Part shown: positions 27,966 to 36,171 of the stretch, one piece after another
How positions within the stretch are numbered: the first letter of the stretch is position 1
How the letters are laid out: each line of letters starts with the position of its first letter
Assembly (NCBI RefSeq): GCF_023611505.1
Contig: NZ_CP097843.1
Span: 930,001 to 994,000 of the forward strand
DNA: 64,000 nucleotides
Source: Streptococcus oralis
GTDB taxonomy: Bacteria; Bacillota; Bacilli; Lactobacillales; Streptococcaceae
Reading direction: 5' to 3'
Notes under the pieces: generated by a model
What the model saw: only the letters and a program-made list of their open reading frames with translations
What the model was told of the DNA's origin: nothing
The model's database searches: none
Program-made: the position numbers and the translations under genes

Positions 27966-27976
27966 ATTATATCAGA
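27966..27976 (-). promoter_or_regulatory. Extended -10 promoter of glnPQ
   Basis: TCTGATATAAT on the minus strand, about 30 bases upstream of the glnP ATG. Confidence 0.65.
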
Positions 27977-28108
27977 AAATGGATGAAAAGGCAAATTTTT
28001 ATATTTTTGTGTCAGAAAATATAACATCTATGTTTTCTTTTCCTTCTTGAATTGCTACTATAAAATGATACAATAATAGTATGTAATAGAAGAAATGAGG
28101 GCAGGAAC

Positions 28109-29062
28109 ATGAAGAATAAAAGAATATTTAAAGACTTCCAATCTTCCCAAATGAGTTTAAATATTTACACAAGTCCTTTGTTAGCCTTTGTTTTTGTCTT
28201 TATAGGAGAGTTTGTTGCATATACTTTGTATGGTATTAGCTTGTTAGCTCTCATCGGACTTGCTAGAAATTTTGGAGAGGCTGGTCAAAATCTTGCAACT
28301 TACTTGCAAACCTTGCAGCAGAGCTTGACGGATAAAACAAGTGACTTTCGTTTAATTTTAGCATTGCTGTCCTTTGGTTTTATTCTCAACACTGTGTTCA
28401 GATGGACTAAAAAAGTTGAGAAAAGATCTATTAGAACCTTGGGATTTTATAGAGAAAATTTCCTTAGCAGTCTTCTGAAAGGATTTGGCCTAGGTTTGGC
28501 ACTTTTTCTTCTGACCTTGTTAGGTTTGGTGGTCTTGGGGCAATATCGTTTGGAATCCATTCGCTTGAATCCTTATTCGCTTACTTTTGTCGTCTTTACT
28601 ATCCCATTTTGGATTTTACAGGGGACAGCAGAAGAAGTGGTGTCCCGTGCTTGGCTTCTTCCACAATTGGCCTCAAGAACCAATCTAAAACTTGCTGTTG
28701 TCATATCTAGCATATTCTTTACCCTGCTTCATGTGGGAAATTCTGGTCTAACACCTCTATCTATAGCGAATCTCTTCTTATTCGGAATCGCCATGGCTCT
28801 TTACCTTCTCAAAGCTGATACAGTTTGTGGTGTTGCAGGTATTCATGGAGCTTGGAATTTTGCTCAGGGCAATCTTTTTGGCATTTTAGTTAGCGGTCAA
28901 CCGTCAGGAACGTCTCTGATGACCTTTTTACCACAAGGCAATCAAGTTTGGCTATCAGGAGGCTCTTTTGGGATTGAAGGTTCTATCATGACAAGTTTAG
29001 TCTTGTTACTTCTGATTGTCTATCTCGCTAATCAATTAAAGAAAGAAAATGAAAGGATGTGA
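28109..29062 (+). CDS. CPBP-family intramembrane metalloprotease
   Basis: A 317-residue membrane protein with about eight hydrophobic spans. The CPBP (Abi/CAAX) motifs are present: EEVVSRAW (EExxxR, about residues 175-182), HVGNSGL (about 211-217) and HGAWNFAQGN (about 251-260). The glutamates and histidines form the active site within the membrane. In lactic acid bacteria such proteins are linked to bacteriocin self-immunity or peptide processing, but no bacteriocin gene is adjacent here, so the role is open. The SD GAGGGCAGG precedes the ATG. A -10 (TGATACAAT) lies near 28076-28084. Confidence 0.88.
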   Translation: MKNKRIFKDFQSSQMSLNIYTSPLLAFVFVFIGEFVAYTLYGISLLALIGLARNFGEAGQNLATYLQTLQQSLTDKTSDFRLILALLSFGFILNTVFRWTKKVEKRSIRTLGFYRENFLSSLLKGFGLGLALFLLTLLGLVVLGQYRLESIRLNPYSLTFVVFTIPFWILQGTAEEVVSRAWLLPQLASRTNLKLAVVISSIFFTLLHVGNSGLTPLSIANLFLFGIAMALYLLKADTVCGVAGIHGAWNFAQGNLFGILVSGQPSGTSLMTFLPQGNQVWLSGGSFGIEGSIMTSLVLLLLIVYLANQLKKENERM

Positions 29063-29080
29063 CTTAGGTCCGTCCTTTTC
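29050..29080 (+). terminator. Possible weak terminator after the CPBP gene
   Basis: AAAGGATG and CGTCCTTT can pair around a 10-nt loop, followed by TCTTC. It overlaps the stop codon region. Confidence 0.4.
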
Positions 29081-29099
29081 TTCGTGAAAATGCTATAAG

Positions 29100-29110
29100 T
29101 ATGCTAAAAT
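29100..29110 (+). promoter_or_regulatory. Extended -10 promoter of uvrB
   Basis: TATGCTAAAAT (hexamer 29105-29110), 28 bases upstream of the uvrB ATG, with the SD AGAGAGGA between. Confidence 0.6.
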
Positions 29111-29138
29111 AGGAATAGCACATGGAGAGAGGATTCTT

Positions 29139-31127
29139 ATGATCAATCGGATTACAGATAATAAATTTAAACTAGTATCAAAATACGAACCTTCAGGAGA
29201 TCAACCCCAGGCAATTGAGCAGTTGGTTGATAATATCGAGGGTGGAGAAAAGGCTCAGATTCTGATGGGGGCGACGGGTACAGGGAAGACCTATACCATG
29301 AGTCAAGTCATTTCCAAAGTCAATAAGCCAACTTTGGTCATTGCGCATAACAAAACCCTAGCTGGTCAGCTCTACGGAGAGTTCAAGGAATTTTTCCCTG
29401 AAAATGCTGTTGAGTACTTTGTGTCTTATTATGATTATTACCAACCCGAGGCTTATGTCCCTTCGAGCGATACCTATATTGAGAAGGATAGCTCTGTCAA
29501 TGATGAGATTGACAAGCTCCGTCACTCAGCGACTTCGGCTCTTCTGGAGCGTAACGATGTCATCGTCGTGGCTTCAGTCTCTTGTATCTATGGTTTGGGT
29601 TCGCCAAAGGAATACGCAGATAGTGTCGTTAGTCTCCGTCCTGGTCTTGAGATTTCTCGTGATAAACTCTTGAATGACTTGGTTGATATCCAGTTTGAAC
29701 GTAATGACATTGATTTCCAACGAGGAAGATTTCGCGTTCGCGGGGATGTGGTGGAGATTTTTCCAGCTTCCCGTGATGAACACGCTTTTCGAGTAGAGTT
29801 CTTCGGAGATGAAATTGACCGTATCCGAGAAGTTGAGGCTCTGACTGGTCAGGTATTAGGTGAAGTGGATCATCTGGCAATTTTCCCTGCGACTCACTTT
29901 GTGACCAATGACGACCACATGGAAGTTGCTATTGCCAAGATTCAGGCTGAGTTGGAGGAGCAGTTAGCTGTCTTTGAAAAGGAAGGCAAACTGCTAGAGG
30001 CCCAGCGTTTGAAACAGCGGACAGAGTATGATATTGAGATGTTACGTGAGATGGGTTATACAAATGGGGTTGAGAACTACTCACGCCACATGGATGGTCG
30101 TAGTGAAGGGGAGCCTCCTTATACGCTTCTCGACTTCTTCCCAGATGATTTTTTGATCATGATTGATGAAAGCCACATGACCATGGGGCAGATCAAGGGC
30201 ATGTACAATGGAGACCGTTCTCGTAAGGAAATGCTGGTAAATTATGGTTTCCGTTTGCCATCAGCCTTGGACAATCGACCTCTTCGTCGTGAAGAGTTTG
30301 AAAGTCACGTTCATCAGATTGTTTACGTTTCAGCGACACCAGGTGATTATGAAAATGAACAGACCGAGACAGTGATTGAGCAAATCATTCGTCCAACAGG
30401 GCTTCTAGACCCAGAGGTGGAAGTCCGTCCGACTATGGGACAGATTGATGACCTATTGGGTGAAATCAATGCCCGTGTTGAAAAGAATGAACGAACCTTT
30501 ATCACAACCTTGACCAAGAAGATGGCAGAAGACTTGACCGACTACTTCAAGGAAATGGGCATCAAGGTCAAGTATATGCACTCGGACATCAAGACCTTGG
30601 AGCGGACGGAGATTATCCGTGACCTGCGCTTGGGTGTATTTGATGTCTTAGTCGGAATCAACCTGCTCCGCGAAGGGATTGACGTTCCTGAGGTAAGCTT
30701 GGTTGCCATTCTCGATGCTGATAAGGAAGGTTTCCTTCGTAACGAACGTGGCCTCATCCAGACCATTGGTCGTGCTGCCCGTAATAGCGAAGGGCATGTG
30801 ATTATGTATGCGGACACGATGACTCAGTCTATGCAACGCGCTATCGATGAAACGGCTCGCCGTCGGAAAATCCAGATGGCATATAATGAAGAACATGGTA
30901 TCGTACCTCAGACAATCAAGAAAGAAATCCGTGACCTGATTGCCGTAACCAAGGCAGTTACCAAGGAAGAGGACAAGGAAATTGACATCAACAGCCTCAA
31001 CAAGCAAGAGCGCAAAGAACTCGTCAAGAAACTGGAAAAACAAATGCAAGAAGCCGTCGAAGTGCTTGACTTTGAACTGGCAGCTCAGATCCGTGATATG
31101 ATGCTGGAAGTCAAGGCGATGGGGTAG
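29139..31127 (+). CDS. uvrB: Excinuclease ABC subunit B
   Basis: A 662-residue helicase-like nucleotide excision repair protein that verifies lesions after UvrA loading and recruits UvrC. Walker [11 protein letters not shown] is at about residues 44-53. The flexible beta-hairpin region is [20 protein letters not shown], the DEAD-like box is [11 protein letters not shown], and helicase motif VI is [13 protein letters not shown]. The UVR domain is at the C-terminus (from about 625, [11 protein letters not shown]). Complete and typical length. Confidence 0.97.
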   Translation: MINRITDNKFKLVSKYEPSGDQPQAIEQLVDNIEGGEKAQILMGATGTGKTYTMSQVISKVNKPTLVIAHNKTLAGQLYGEFKEFFPENAVEYFVSYYDYYQPEAYVPSSDTYIEKDSSVNDEIDKLRHSATSALLERNDVIVVASVSCIYGLGSPKEYADSVVSLRPGLEISRDKLLNDLVDIQFERNDIDFQRGRFRVRGDVVEIFPASRDEHAFRVEFFGDEIDRIREVEALTGQVLGEVDHLAIFPATHFVTNDDHMEVAIAKIQAELEEQLAVFEKEGKLLEAQRLKQRTEYDIEMLREMGYTNGVENYSRHMDGRSEGEPPYTLLDFFPDDFLIMIDESHMTMGQIKGMYNGDRSRKEMLVNYGFRLPSALDNRPLRREEFESHVHQIVYVSATPGDYENEQTETVIEQIIRPTGLLDPEVEVRPTMGQIDDLLGEINARVEKNERTFITTLTKKMAEDLTDYFKEMGIKVKYMHSDIKTLERTEIIRDLRLGVFDVLVGINLLREGIDVPEVSLVAILDADKEGFLRNERGLIQTIGRAARNSEGHVIMYADTMTQSMQRAIDETARRRKIQMAYNEEHGIVPQTIKKEIRDLIAVTKAVTKEEDKEIDINSLNKQERKELVKKLEKQMQEAVEVLDFELAAQIRDMMLEVKAMG

Positions 31128-31207
31128 AGAGGCCCTTAAGTCAAATTTAATTAGCCAAATTGCTATGTCCTTATTTCAGTAGTCTAGATATGAAGAAAAC
31201 GGTGAAA

Positions 31208-31702
31208 ATGAATAAAAGAAATTCAAATACAAAAAAGAATCTACCAAGGAAAGAAAGTTTTCAGCATTGGCTAAATTCTCATAAAATTATAGGTTTCTTC
31301 CTAGTCCTTGGTCTAATCTTAGGAATAGGCTTAGGTGTTACTCTAATTTTCGAAAGCCTTCCTATTCCTTCACCATACAGAGATATCAACTATAGTTTTC
31401 CAATATATATAAATCTTTTTTGCCTGGTATATCAATTCTTTGACTATTGGTTCCTAGACTTGTCTAGGAGAAGGATGACAATAAAAAGGTATGCGGATTT
31501 ATTTATCTATCTTAATAGTATCGGTTTACTAGTTCATCTATTTTTAGGAGTTGGTGGGAAAAATAGTAAGGGCTTCCTGCCTTCTCTCTTATCCCTAGAT
31601 CATCGCTATATTTGGTTCCCCATTCTTACTTATGTGTTCTTCTTCCTAGTGGCTACTTTAACCATTTTAATTTCCAAGAATATTGAAAAGAAAAGGAGTT
31701 AA
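31208..31702 (+). CDS. Unrecognised four-span membrane protein
   Basis: About 164 residues from the ATG at 31208 (GGTG before it); the in-frame ATGs at 31160 and 31190 are alternatives. A basic N-terminus (NKRNSNTKKNLPRKES) is followed by hydrophobic segments at about 29-49, 60-80, 95-115 and 135-158 (numbering from 31208), with positive charges on the inner side. I do not recognise the family. The next ORF starts two bases after the stop and has an SD inside this gene, so the two were one operon. Base composition is more AT-rich than uvrB. It lies in a variable spot between uvrB and mutX. Confidence 0.6.
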   Translation: MNKRNSNTKKNLPRKESFQHWLNSHKIIGFFLVLGLILGIGLGVTLIFESLPIPSPYRDINYSFPIYINLFCLVYQFFDYWFLDLSRRRMTIKRYADLFIYLNSIGLLVHLFLGVGGKNSKGFLPSLLSLDHRYIWFPILTYVFFFLVATLTILISKNIEKKRS

Positions 31703-31704
31703 TC

Positions 31705-32139
31705 ATGCTAAAACATCTAACTATATTTAGGGTTATTTACCTTCTGTTCTTGGTATTTGTCCTGATTCATTTTATCTTAGGCTTGTTTGGTTTAGCTTTT
31801 ACACCATTTTTGTGAAATATTTGGTTCTTTGGTCTCTGTTTGACCTTATTTATCCATCCATGGACTATCTTCTATAAAACGAGAATCTTTCAATGGCATC
31901 ATCTGATTTTTCAAGCTCTCAGCGGATTTTTTGCTCTCCTTATCTGGTTTGTGATTTTCTTTATTTTATCTATGGTTCCAGACTCATCCATGCCTATCAA
32001 TTTAGACTACTATGTGAATAAGGAAAAAAATGAAATTAGAATCATCCGAGGATCCTTGCTCCATGAAACTCATGAATATCACGACTTGGTTAATCCTTTG
32101 ATTATGAAGTCTAAAGTTAAGTACAAGATAGAAAATTAA
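31705..32139 (+). pseudogene. Membrane protein gene interrupted by an in-frame TGA
   Basis: The frame starts at the ATG at 31705 with the SD AAAAGGAG, reads 36 residues (MLKHLTIFRVIYLLF...), meets TGA at 31813-31815, then continues open in the same frame to a TAA at 32137-32139. Read through, the product would be 144 residues with about three spans and a soluble tail. The continuation begins NIWFFGLCLTLF and has no convincing start codon or SD of its own. TGA differs by one base from TGG (Trp), which would fit the aromatic context, so a single nonsense mutation is the simplest explanation. Family not recognised. Confidence 0.7.
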
Positions 32140-32158
32140 ATTTTAGAAAGTGAGTCCT

Positions 32159-32626
32159 ATGTCTCGAGCACAATTAACCATTTTAACTAATATTTGTCTG
32201 ATTGAAGATCTTGAAAAGCAGCGCGTGGTCATGCAGTATCGTTCGCCCGAAACCAACCACTGGTCTGGTTATGCTTTTCCAGGTGGTCATGTTGAAAATG
32301 GAGAAGCCTTTGCAGAGTCAGTTATTCGAGAAATCTATGAAGAAACAGGATTGACTATCCAAAATCCCCAACTGGTCGGTATTAAAAATTGGCCACTAGA
32401 CACAGGTGAGCGTTATATTGTCTTTTGTTACAAGGTAACTGAATTCTCTGGAAGCCTGCGTTCCTCAGACGAAGGAGAAGTTTCCTGGGTGCAAAAAGAC
32501 CAGATTCCAAACTTGGATCTGGCCTATGATATGTTGCCTTTGATAGAAATGATGGAAGCACCTGATAAGTCGGAATTCTTCTACCGTCATCGTACAGAAG
32601 ATGGCTGGGAGAAAGAAACTTTTTAG
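32159..32626 (+). CDS. mutX: 8-oxo-dGTPase-type Nudix hydrolase
   Basis: 155 residues from the ATG at 32159; the GTG at 32150 is a less likely start. The Nudix box GGHVENGEAFAESVIREIYEETGL fits Gx5Ex7REUxEExGU and binds the catalytic magnesium. The sequence is close to pneumococcal MutX, which removes oxidised dGTP and suppresses transversions. The last 50 codons are duplicated about 1.2 kb downstream at 33681-33829, flanking a methyltransferase gene. This copy is the complete one. Confidence 0.92.
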   Translation: MSRAQLTILTNICLIEDLEKQRVVMQYRSPETNHWSGYAFPGGHVENGEAFAESVIREIYEETGLTIQNPQLVGIKNWPLDTGERYIVFCYKVTEFSGSLRSSDEGEVSWVQKDQIPNLDLAYDMLPLIEMMEAPDKSEFFYRHRTEDGWEKETF

Positions 32627-32735
32627 TCTTTTACTAAATAACCAAGCTGATCCAAGGCCTCCTCAATATAGTGGAGGTCTTGTTTATTTTCAGCTTCGAC
32701 TAGGTGGTAATGGATGCCGTCTGTCAATTCTGAAA
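32476..32735 (+). repeat. 260-bp direct repeat, copy 1 (end of mutX plus relic of the niaR end)
   Basis: Aligns without gaps to 33681-33940; I count about 16 differences (about 94% identity). It covers the last 151 bases of mutX and then a minus-strand relic of the C-terminus of the 3H-domain regulator (ending in EEALDQLGYLVKD). Confidence 0.9.
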
Positions 32736-32753
32736 TCAGAGATTGTTATATTT

Positions 32754-32764
32754 TGTGGTATAAT
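32754..32764 (+). promoter_or_regulatory. Extended -10 promoter of the methyltransferase gene
   Basis: TGTGGTATAAT (hexamer 32759-32764), 28 bases upstream of the ATG, just outside repeat copy 1. Confidence 0.65.
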
Positions 32765-32792
32765 CTTAAGATATGAAAGGAAGTACCAGAAA

Positions 32793-33566
32793 ATGGATGA
32801 TAAAGTAATTGAACAATATAAAAATCATGATAATCTTGATATTCGAGTAGAATTGCATAAGAAGTATTCAAAAAATAAACTGGGATTTAATAATTGGATA
32901 TTTTCTAACTACCAAATCACTGATGAAGTAAAGGTTCTAGAATTAGGATGTGGTACAGGAGAACTGTGGAAAAGTAATAGTGATTCTATAGATAAAATGA
33001 AGCAGTTAGTTGTTACAGATTTTTCTAAAGATATGGTAAAAACAACGAAGTCAGTAATTGGAAATAGAGACAATGTTAACTATGAAATAATTGATATTCA
33101 AAAGATTTCTTTTGAGAATGAAACGTTTGATATTGTTATTGCTAATATGCTTCTACATCATGTAAATAATATTCCTAAAGCGCTCTCTGAGGTGAATAGA
33201 GTCTTAAAAACAGGCGGAATCTTTTACTGTGCTACATTTGGTGAAAATGGAGTTGTAGATTATTTGGCAAGCTTATTTAAAGATGAGGTTAATCAAGATT
33301 TGGAAAATAAAACATTTACTTTACAAAATGGCAAAAGGTACCTGAGGAGGTATTTTAACTCTGTCGATACATTACTCTATGATGATGAGTTACAGGTAAC
33401 TAGTATAGATGACCTAGTTAAATACATCCAATCCTTTAAAGGAATTTCAGAAATAGGTTCGCTAGAAGAAAAAGTCATTCGTAAAAGATTGGAAATACAT
33501 TTTCAAAAGGGTAAGTTAATCATTCCTAAAGAATATGGTATGTTTATTGCTCGAAAGGAAAATTAA
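32793..33566 (+). CDS. SAM-dependent class I methyltransferase, probable acquired gene
   Basis: 257 residues from the ATG at 32793 with the SD GAAAGGAAG. An upstream in-frame extension to 32601 runs through the repeat and has no RBS, so it is rejected. Motif I is KVLELGCGTGELW (about residues 48-60), then VTDFSKDMVK (motif II), and IANMLLHHVNNIPKAL (motif IV-V), as in UbiE/Methyltransf_11 enzymes. The substrate is unknown; the late part (about 150-250) resembles small-molecule or antibiotic-modifying members only in general layout. The gene is markedly more AT-rich than its neighbours, has its own promoter and is bracketed by the 260-bp repeat, pointing to horizontal gain. Confidence 0.82.
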   Translation: MDDKVIEQYKNHDNLDIRVELHKKYSKNKLGFNNWIFSNYQITDEVKVLELGCGTGELWKSNSDSIDKMKQLVVTDFSKDMVKTTKSVIGNRDNVNYEIIDIQKISFENETFDIVIANMLLHHVNNIPKALSEVNRVLKTGGIFYCATFGENGVVDYLASLFKDEVNQDLENKTFTLQNGKRYLRRYFNSVDTLLYDDELQVTSIDDLVKYIQSFKGISEIGSLEEKVIRKRLEIHFQKGKLIIPKEYGMFIARKEN

Positions 33567-33680
33567 GGGAACGAAATTGTGAAAAATTAAGGAGAAGCTT
33601 TTCAATATAAAATCAAGCGGATAGTCTATAGAGCATGCTACAGCTGGTTCTATATAAAAGTCTCAACTTTTTGGATTTAA

Positions 33681-33940
33681 AGAAGTATCTTGGGTACAAA
33701 AAGACCAGATTCCTAACTTGGATCTGGCCTATGATATGTTGCCCTTGATGGAAATGATGGAAGCACCTGATAAGTCGGAATTTTTCTACCGTCATCGTAC
33801 AGAAGATGGCTGGGAGAAAGAAACTTTTTAGTCTTTTACTAAATAACCAAGTTTATCCAAGGCCTCCTCAATATAGTTGAGGTCTTGTTGCGTTTCTGCT
33901 TCGACTAGGTGGTAATGAATGCCGTCTGTCAATTCAGAAA
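33681..33940 (+). repeat. 260-bp direct repeat, copy 2 (relic of the mutX end plus niaR end)
   Basis: Pairs with 32476-32735. The first part is a truncated second mutX tail with the same stop codon (TAG ending at 33831); the rest is the intact 3' end of niaR. Confidence 0.9.
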
Positions 33941-34343
33941 GGGGTCTAAAGTCTGAATTCTCGACTTGTTCCAGAAAGTGCTGGACATCTCGGCGGCAAG
34001 TGAGTTTGAGATGGGTTTCAATTTCGCCATAAACGGGATGATCGATTAAGATATTTTGAACGCGTCCGCCATTATCTACAATAGCTAGAAGTTCCTGACC
34101 AATTTCTTCCAGTTCATGTTTCACTTTAAAGAGTTTGTGAACGTAGGGGCTGGCATCATTTTCTTTGTAGATATAACCACGATTGGTGGATAGGATAGGA
34201 GCCCCATCTGCTCGGAGAATAGCGATATCCTGTACAATGACTTGGCGCGTGACATGAAAGTGCTCAGCCAAGGTTTGACCATTGAGGGCTTTTGGTGCCT
34301 CTTTTAATAGTTTGAGAAGAGCTTGTTTGCGATCCGTTGTCAT
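33828..34343 (-). CDS. niaR: Niacin-responsive transcriptional repressor, 3H domain
   Basis: A 171-residue protein with an N-terminal HTH (about residues 1-60; QTLAEHFHVTRQVIVQDIAILR) and a 3H small-molecule domain with conserved histidines at about 69 (YVHKLF), 100 (DHPVYGEIETHL) and 147 (GIHYHLVEA). NiaR binds nicotinic acid and represses niacin uptake or NAD genes. It lies directly downstream of niaX, a niacin ECF component, in one minus-strand operon, which supports the assignment. Its C-terminal end is also found as a relic 1.2 kb away. The ATG lies 12 bases after the niaX stop, with the SD AAAAGGAAAA. Confidence 0.88.
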   Translation of the reverse strand: MTTDRKQALLKLLKEAPKALNGQTLAEHFHVTRQVIVQDIAILRADGAPILSTNRGYIYKENDASPYVHKLFKVKHELEEIGQELLAIVDNGGRVQNILIDHPVYGEIETHLKLTCRRDVQHFLEQVENSDFRPLSELTDGIHYHLVEAETQQDLNYIEEALDKLGYLVKD

Positions 34344-34354
34344 AGTTTTTCCTT

Positions 34355-34882
34355 TTAGCGACGTTTTCGAAGCACTTTATAGACAGCTAGTGCTAATGTA
34401 TAGTCTACCATACTATGGACAATTGTTCCAAAACCAACTAGGACAAAGAGAACATAAAACATATTTTCAACGTTTGTCCCTGAAGTAGCATAAAAGATGA
34501 TACAAGCTAGTACTTCAGCGATAGCGTGAACAACACCCAAAACAAAGTTAAAAATCCAAGATGCCTTTGGTTTATCCAAGGTTTCAGGGAATTTTTTTAA
34601 GTAAAATGCTCCCAAAATACCAAAAACGATGTGAGAAAAGGCGCGCAGAACGATAACCATAGGGTAGCCTGCCATCAGGAAGCCGAGACTAGAAGCAATA
34701 ATCACAAAAGCAGCCATCAAAGGTGATAGGAACATGGCGATAAAGATGGCGATATGGCTTCCTAAAGTGTAAGAAGCTGGTGGGATGACGATTTTAAAAG
34801 GCATAATGATTGGAATCAAAATCGCGATTGCTGTGAGCAGTGCAGTCATGGTCATAAACTGCGTTTTTTTCCGTATATCCAT
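34355..34882 (-). CDS. niaX: ECF transporter S component, niacin-type
   Basis: 175 residues from the ATG at 34882. The longer ORF start at 34894 is rejected because its codons include the SD GGAGG, which is ideally spaced for 34882. Five to six hydrophobic spans, with the N-terminal KKTQFMTMTALLTAIAI typical of S components. These proteins capture a vitamin and use the shared EcfA-EcfT module encoded elsewhere. Pairing with NiaR and a palindrome at the promoter point to niacin as substrate. Specificity is inferred from context and not from binding residues. Confidence 0.82.
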   Translation of the reverse strand: MDIRKKTQFMTMTALLTAIAILIPIIMPFKIVIPPASYTLGSHIAIFIAMFLSPLMAAFVIIASSLGFLMAGYPMVIVLRAFSHIVFGILGAFYLKKFPETLDKPKASWIFNFVLGVVHAIAEVLACIIFYATSGTNVENMFYVLFVLVGFGTIVHSMVDYTLALAVYKVLRKRR

Positions 34883-34899
34883 AAGAACCTCCATTTATC

Positions 34900-34943
34900 T
34901 GTATATACACAAGTATAGTACAATAAATAATCAGTTAAGTCAA
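34900..34943 (-). promoter_or_regulatory. niaX-niaR promoter with a palindromic operator
   Basis: On the minus strand: -35 TTGACT (34943-34938), 17 bp, -10 TACTAT (34920-34915), then the perfect palindrome TGTATATACA (34900-34909) over the expected transcription start. This is a plausible NiaR site. Confidence 0.6.
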
Positions 34944-35025
34944 GAAGCATTAGTGATTTTTAAGGGATATTTGATTAAAATATGGTAAAGCATACTAGAA
35001 ACTTAATTCTTATGTTTTAAATGCT

Positions 35026-35058
35026 AAACTCCACCTTCAGGACGAAAGTGGAGTTGTT
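35026..35058. terminator. Terminator hairpin downstream of panT
   Basis: AACTCCAC, a 13-nt loop, GTGGAGTT. The T-run is strongest on the plus strand; on the minus strand (panT direction) TTTAG follows the stem. Confidence 0.55.
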
Positions 35059-35061
35059 TTT

Positions 35062-35625
35062 TTATTTCTTCAAGGTTTCGAGACGTGGGACAATTGCTAC
35101 AGTTAGAATAGCTGAGATAATCAATTCAGCGATTGAGTTTGTAGAGATGACAGTTGCTAGGAGTTTTTGGATATTGCCGTCGAAGACATTTCCAAAAAGG
35201 AAGAAGATTCCCCCGAGGACAAAGACGGTGTTGGTAAGGGAACCGAGAGCACCAGCAAAGATGAGACCCGTTCTGTTTTTTAATAATTTATAAACTAAGT
35301 AAGGTGTCAGACCAATCAAAACGCGAGGGACAATAGCGATAATCGCAGAATAGATGTTTCCGTTCGGTACGAATGGTGAGAAGAGGTAGCTGGTTGGAAG
35401 GATGGTAATTGTGTTTACCGTTAAGCTCAATAGTCCCATAAGAAAACCAAGTGTAACCCCAACCCGAGGACCATAGATGATACTAGCAATAATGACTGGA
35501 ATATGAACGATAGTTGGTTTGATTGGAAATGGGAAAAGGTTAAATAGGAGAGAAGTTAAAAAGTGGATAACGAGCATAACTGCAAAAAAGATAGCAATTG
35601 GAGCAATGTTAGAGCGTTTGTTCAT
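35062..35625 (-). CDS. panT: ECF transporter S component, probably for pantothenate
   Basis: A 187-residue S component with six hydrophobic spans (about 8-28, 38-55, 60-80, 95-115, 125-145, 155-178). It starts inside the end of coaC (17-base overlap, SD AAAGGAAA), so it is the third gene of a coaB-coaC-panT operon. S components bring vitamins into the cell through a shared ECF energising module. Location behind two CoA-synthesis genes makes pantothenate the most likely substrate. From sequence alone a folate or other vitamin S component cannot be excluded. Confidence 0.75.
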   Translation of the reverse strand: MNKRSNIAPIAIFFAVMLVIHFLTSLLFNLFPFPIKPTIVHIPVIIASIIYGPRVGVTLGFLMGLLSLTVNTITILPTSYLFSPFVPNGNIYSAIIAIVPRVLIGLTPYLVYKLLKNRTGLIFAGALGSLTNTVFVLGGIFFLFGNVFDGNIQKLLATVISTNSIAELIISAILTVAIVPRLETLKK

Positions 35626-36160
35626 TGAGGGTTTCCTTTATTCTTTCTAAAATAGTATTCAGGTCAGCTAGGGCGCCTTTGCCGTGATCGCCACAGGCTA
35701 GTAGAGATTCCTTTGGAGAGATAATCTGATAACCATAGGTCTCTAATGTTTTTAGATTAGCCTGGGTTGCCGGATGATCGTACATTTTTGTATTCATAGC
35801 AGGAGCAAGTAGTTTAGGAATGTTTTGGGGTAAAGCTAATGCTGTACTAGTCACCATGTTATCCGCAAAACCGTGCGCAAGTTTGGCAATGGTATTAGCA
35901 GTAGCAGGGACAACGATAAAAAGATCAGTTCTTTTACCTAGTTCGATATGATTGACTTGATCAGGATAGGGTTCCTTCATGACATCAAGGTGAACTGGAT
36001 TCTGTGAGAGTACCTGTAGTGTCAAAGGCTGGATAAACTCTCTCGCTGCCTCGGTCATTAAGACAGTGACATCATGGCCTTGTTTTTTCAAGGAACTGAC
36101 GAGGTCAGCTGCTTTATAGGAGGCAATGGAACCAGTCACTGCGATCAAAATATTTGCCAT
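35609..36160 (-). CDS. coaC: Phosphopantothenoylcysteine decarboxylase
   Basis: A 183-residue flavoprotein removing CO2 from 4'-phosphopantothenoylcysteine to give 4'-phosphopantetheine. The N-terminal VTGSIASYKAADLVS is the FMN-binding start, HIELGKRTDLFIVVPATANTIAKLAHGFADNM carries the catalytic histidine, and LAPAMNTKMYDHP the PxMNxxMW-like motif. SLLACGDHGKGAL contains the cysteine that acts in catalysis. In most bacteria CoaC is fused to CoaB; here, as in other streptococci, the two are separate neighbouring genes. Confidence 0.94.
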   Translation of the reverse strand: MANILIAVTGSIASYKAADLVSSLKKQGHDVTVLMTEAAREFIQPLTLQVLSQNPVHLDVMKEPYPDQVNHIELGKRTDLFIVVPATANTIAKLAHGFADNMVTSTALALPQNIPKLLAPAMNTKMYDHPATQANLKTLETYGYQIISPKESLLACGDHGKGALADLNTILERIKETLNEQTL

Positions 36161-36171
36161 GGCTTTTCTTT

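Noticed and set aside
31813..31815. TGA as a selenocysteine codon
   Set aside because: No SECIS-like structure or selenoprotein context, and the surrounding protein is a plain membrane protein; a nonsense mutation is simpler.
32601..32792. N-terminal extension of the methyltransferase up to 32601
   Set aside because: It reads through the repeat and the niaR relic with no RBS; the ATG at 32793 has a good SD and a promoter just upstream.
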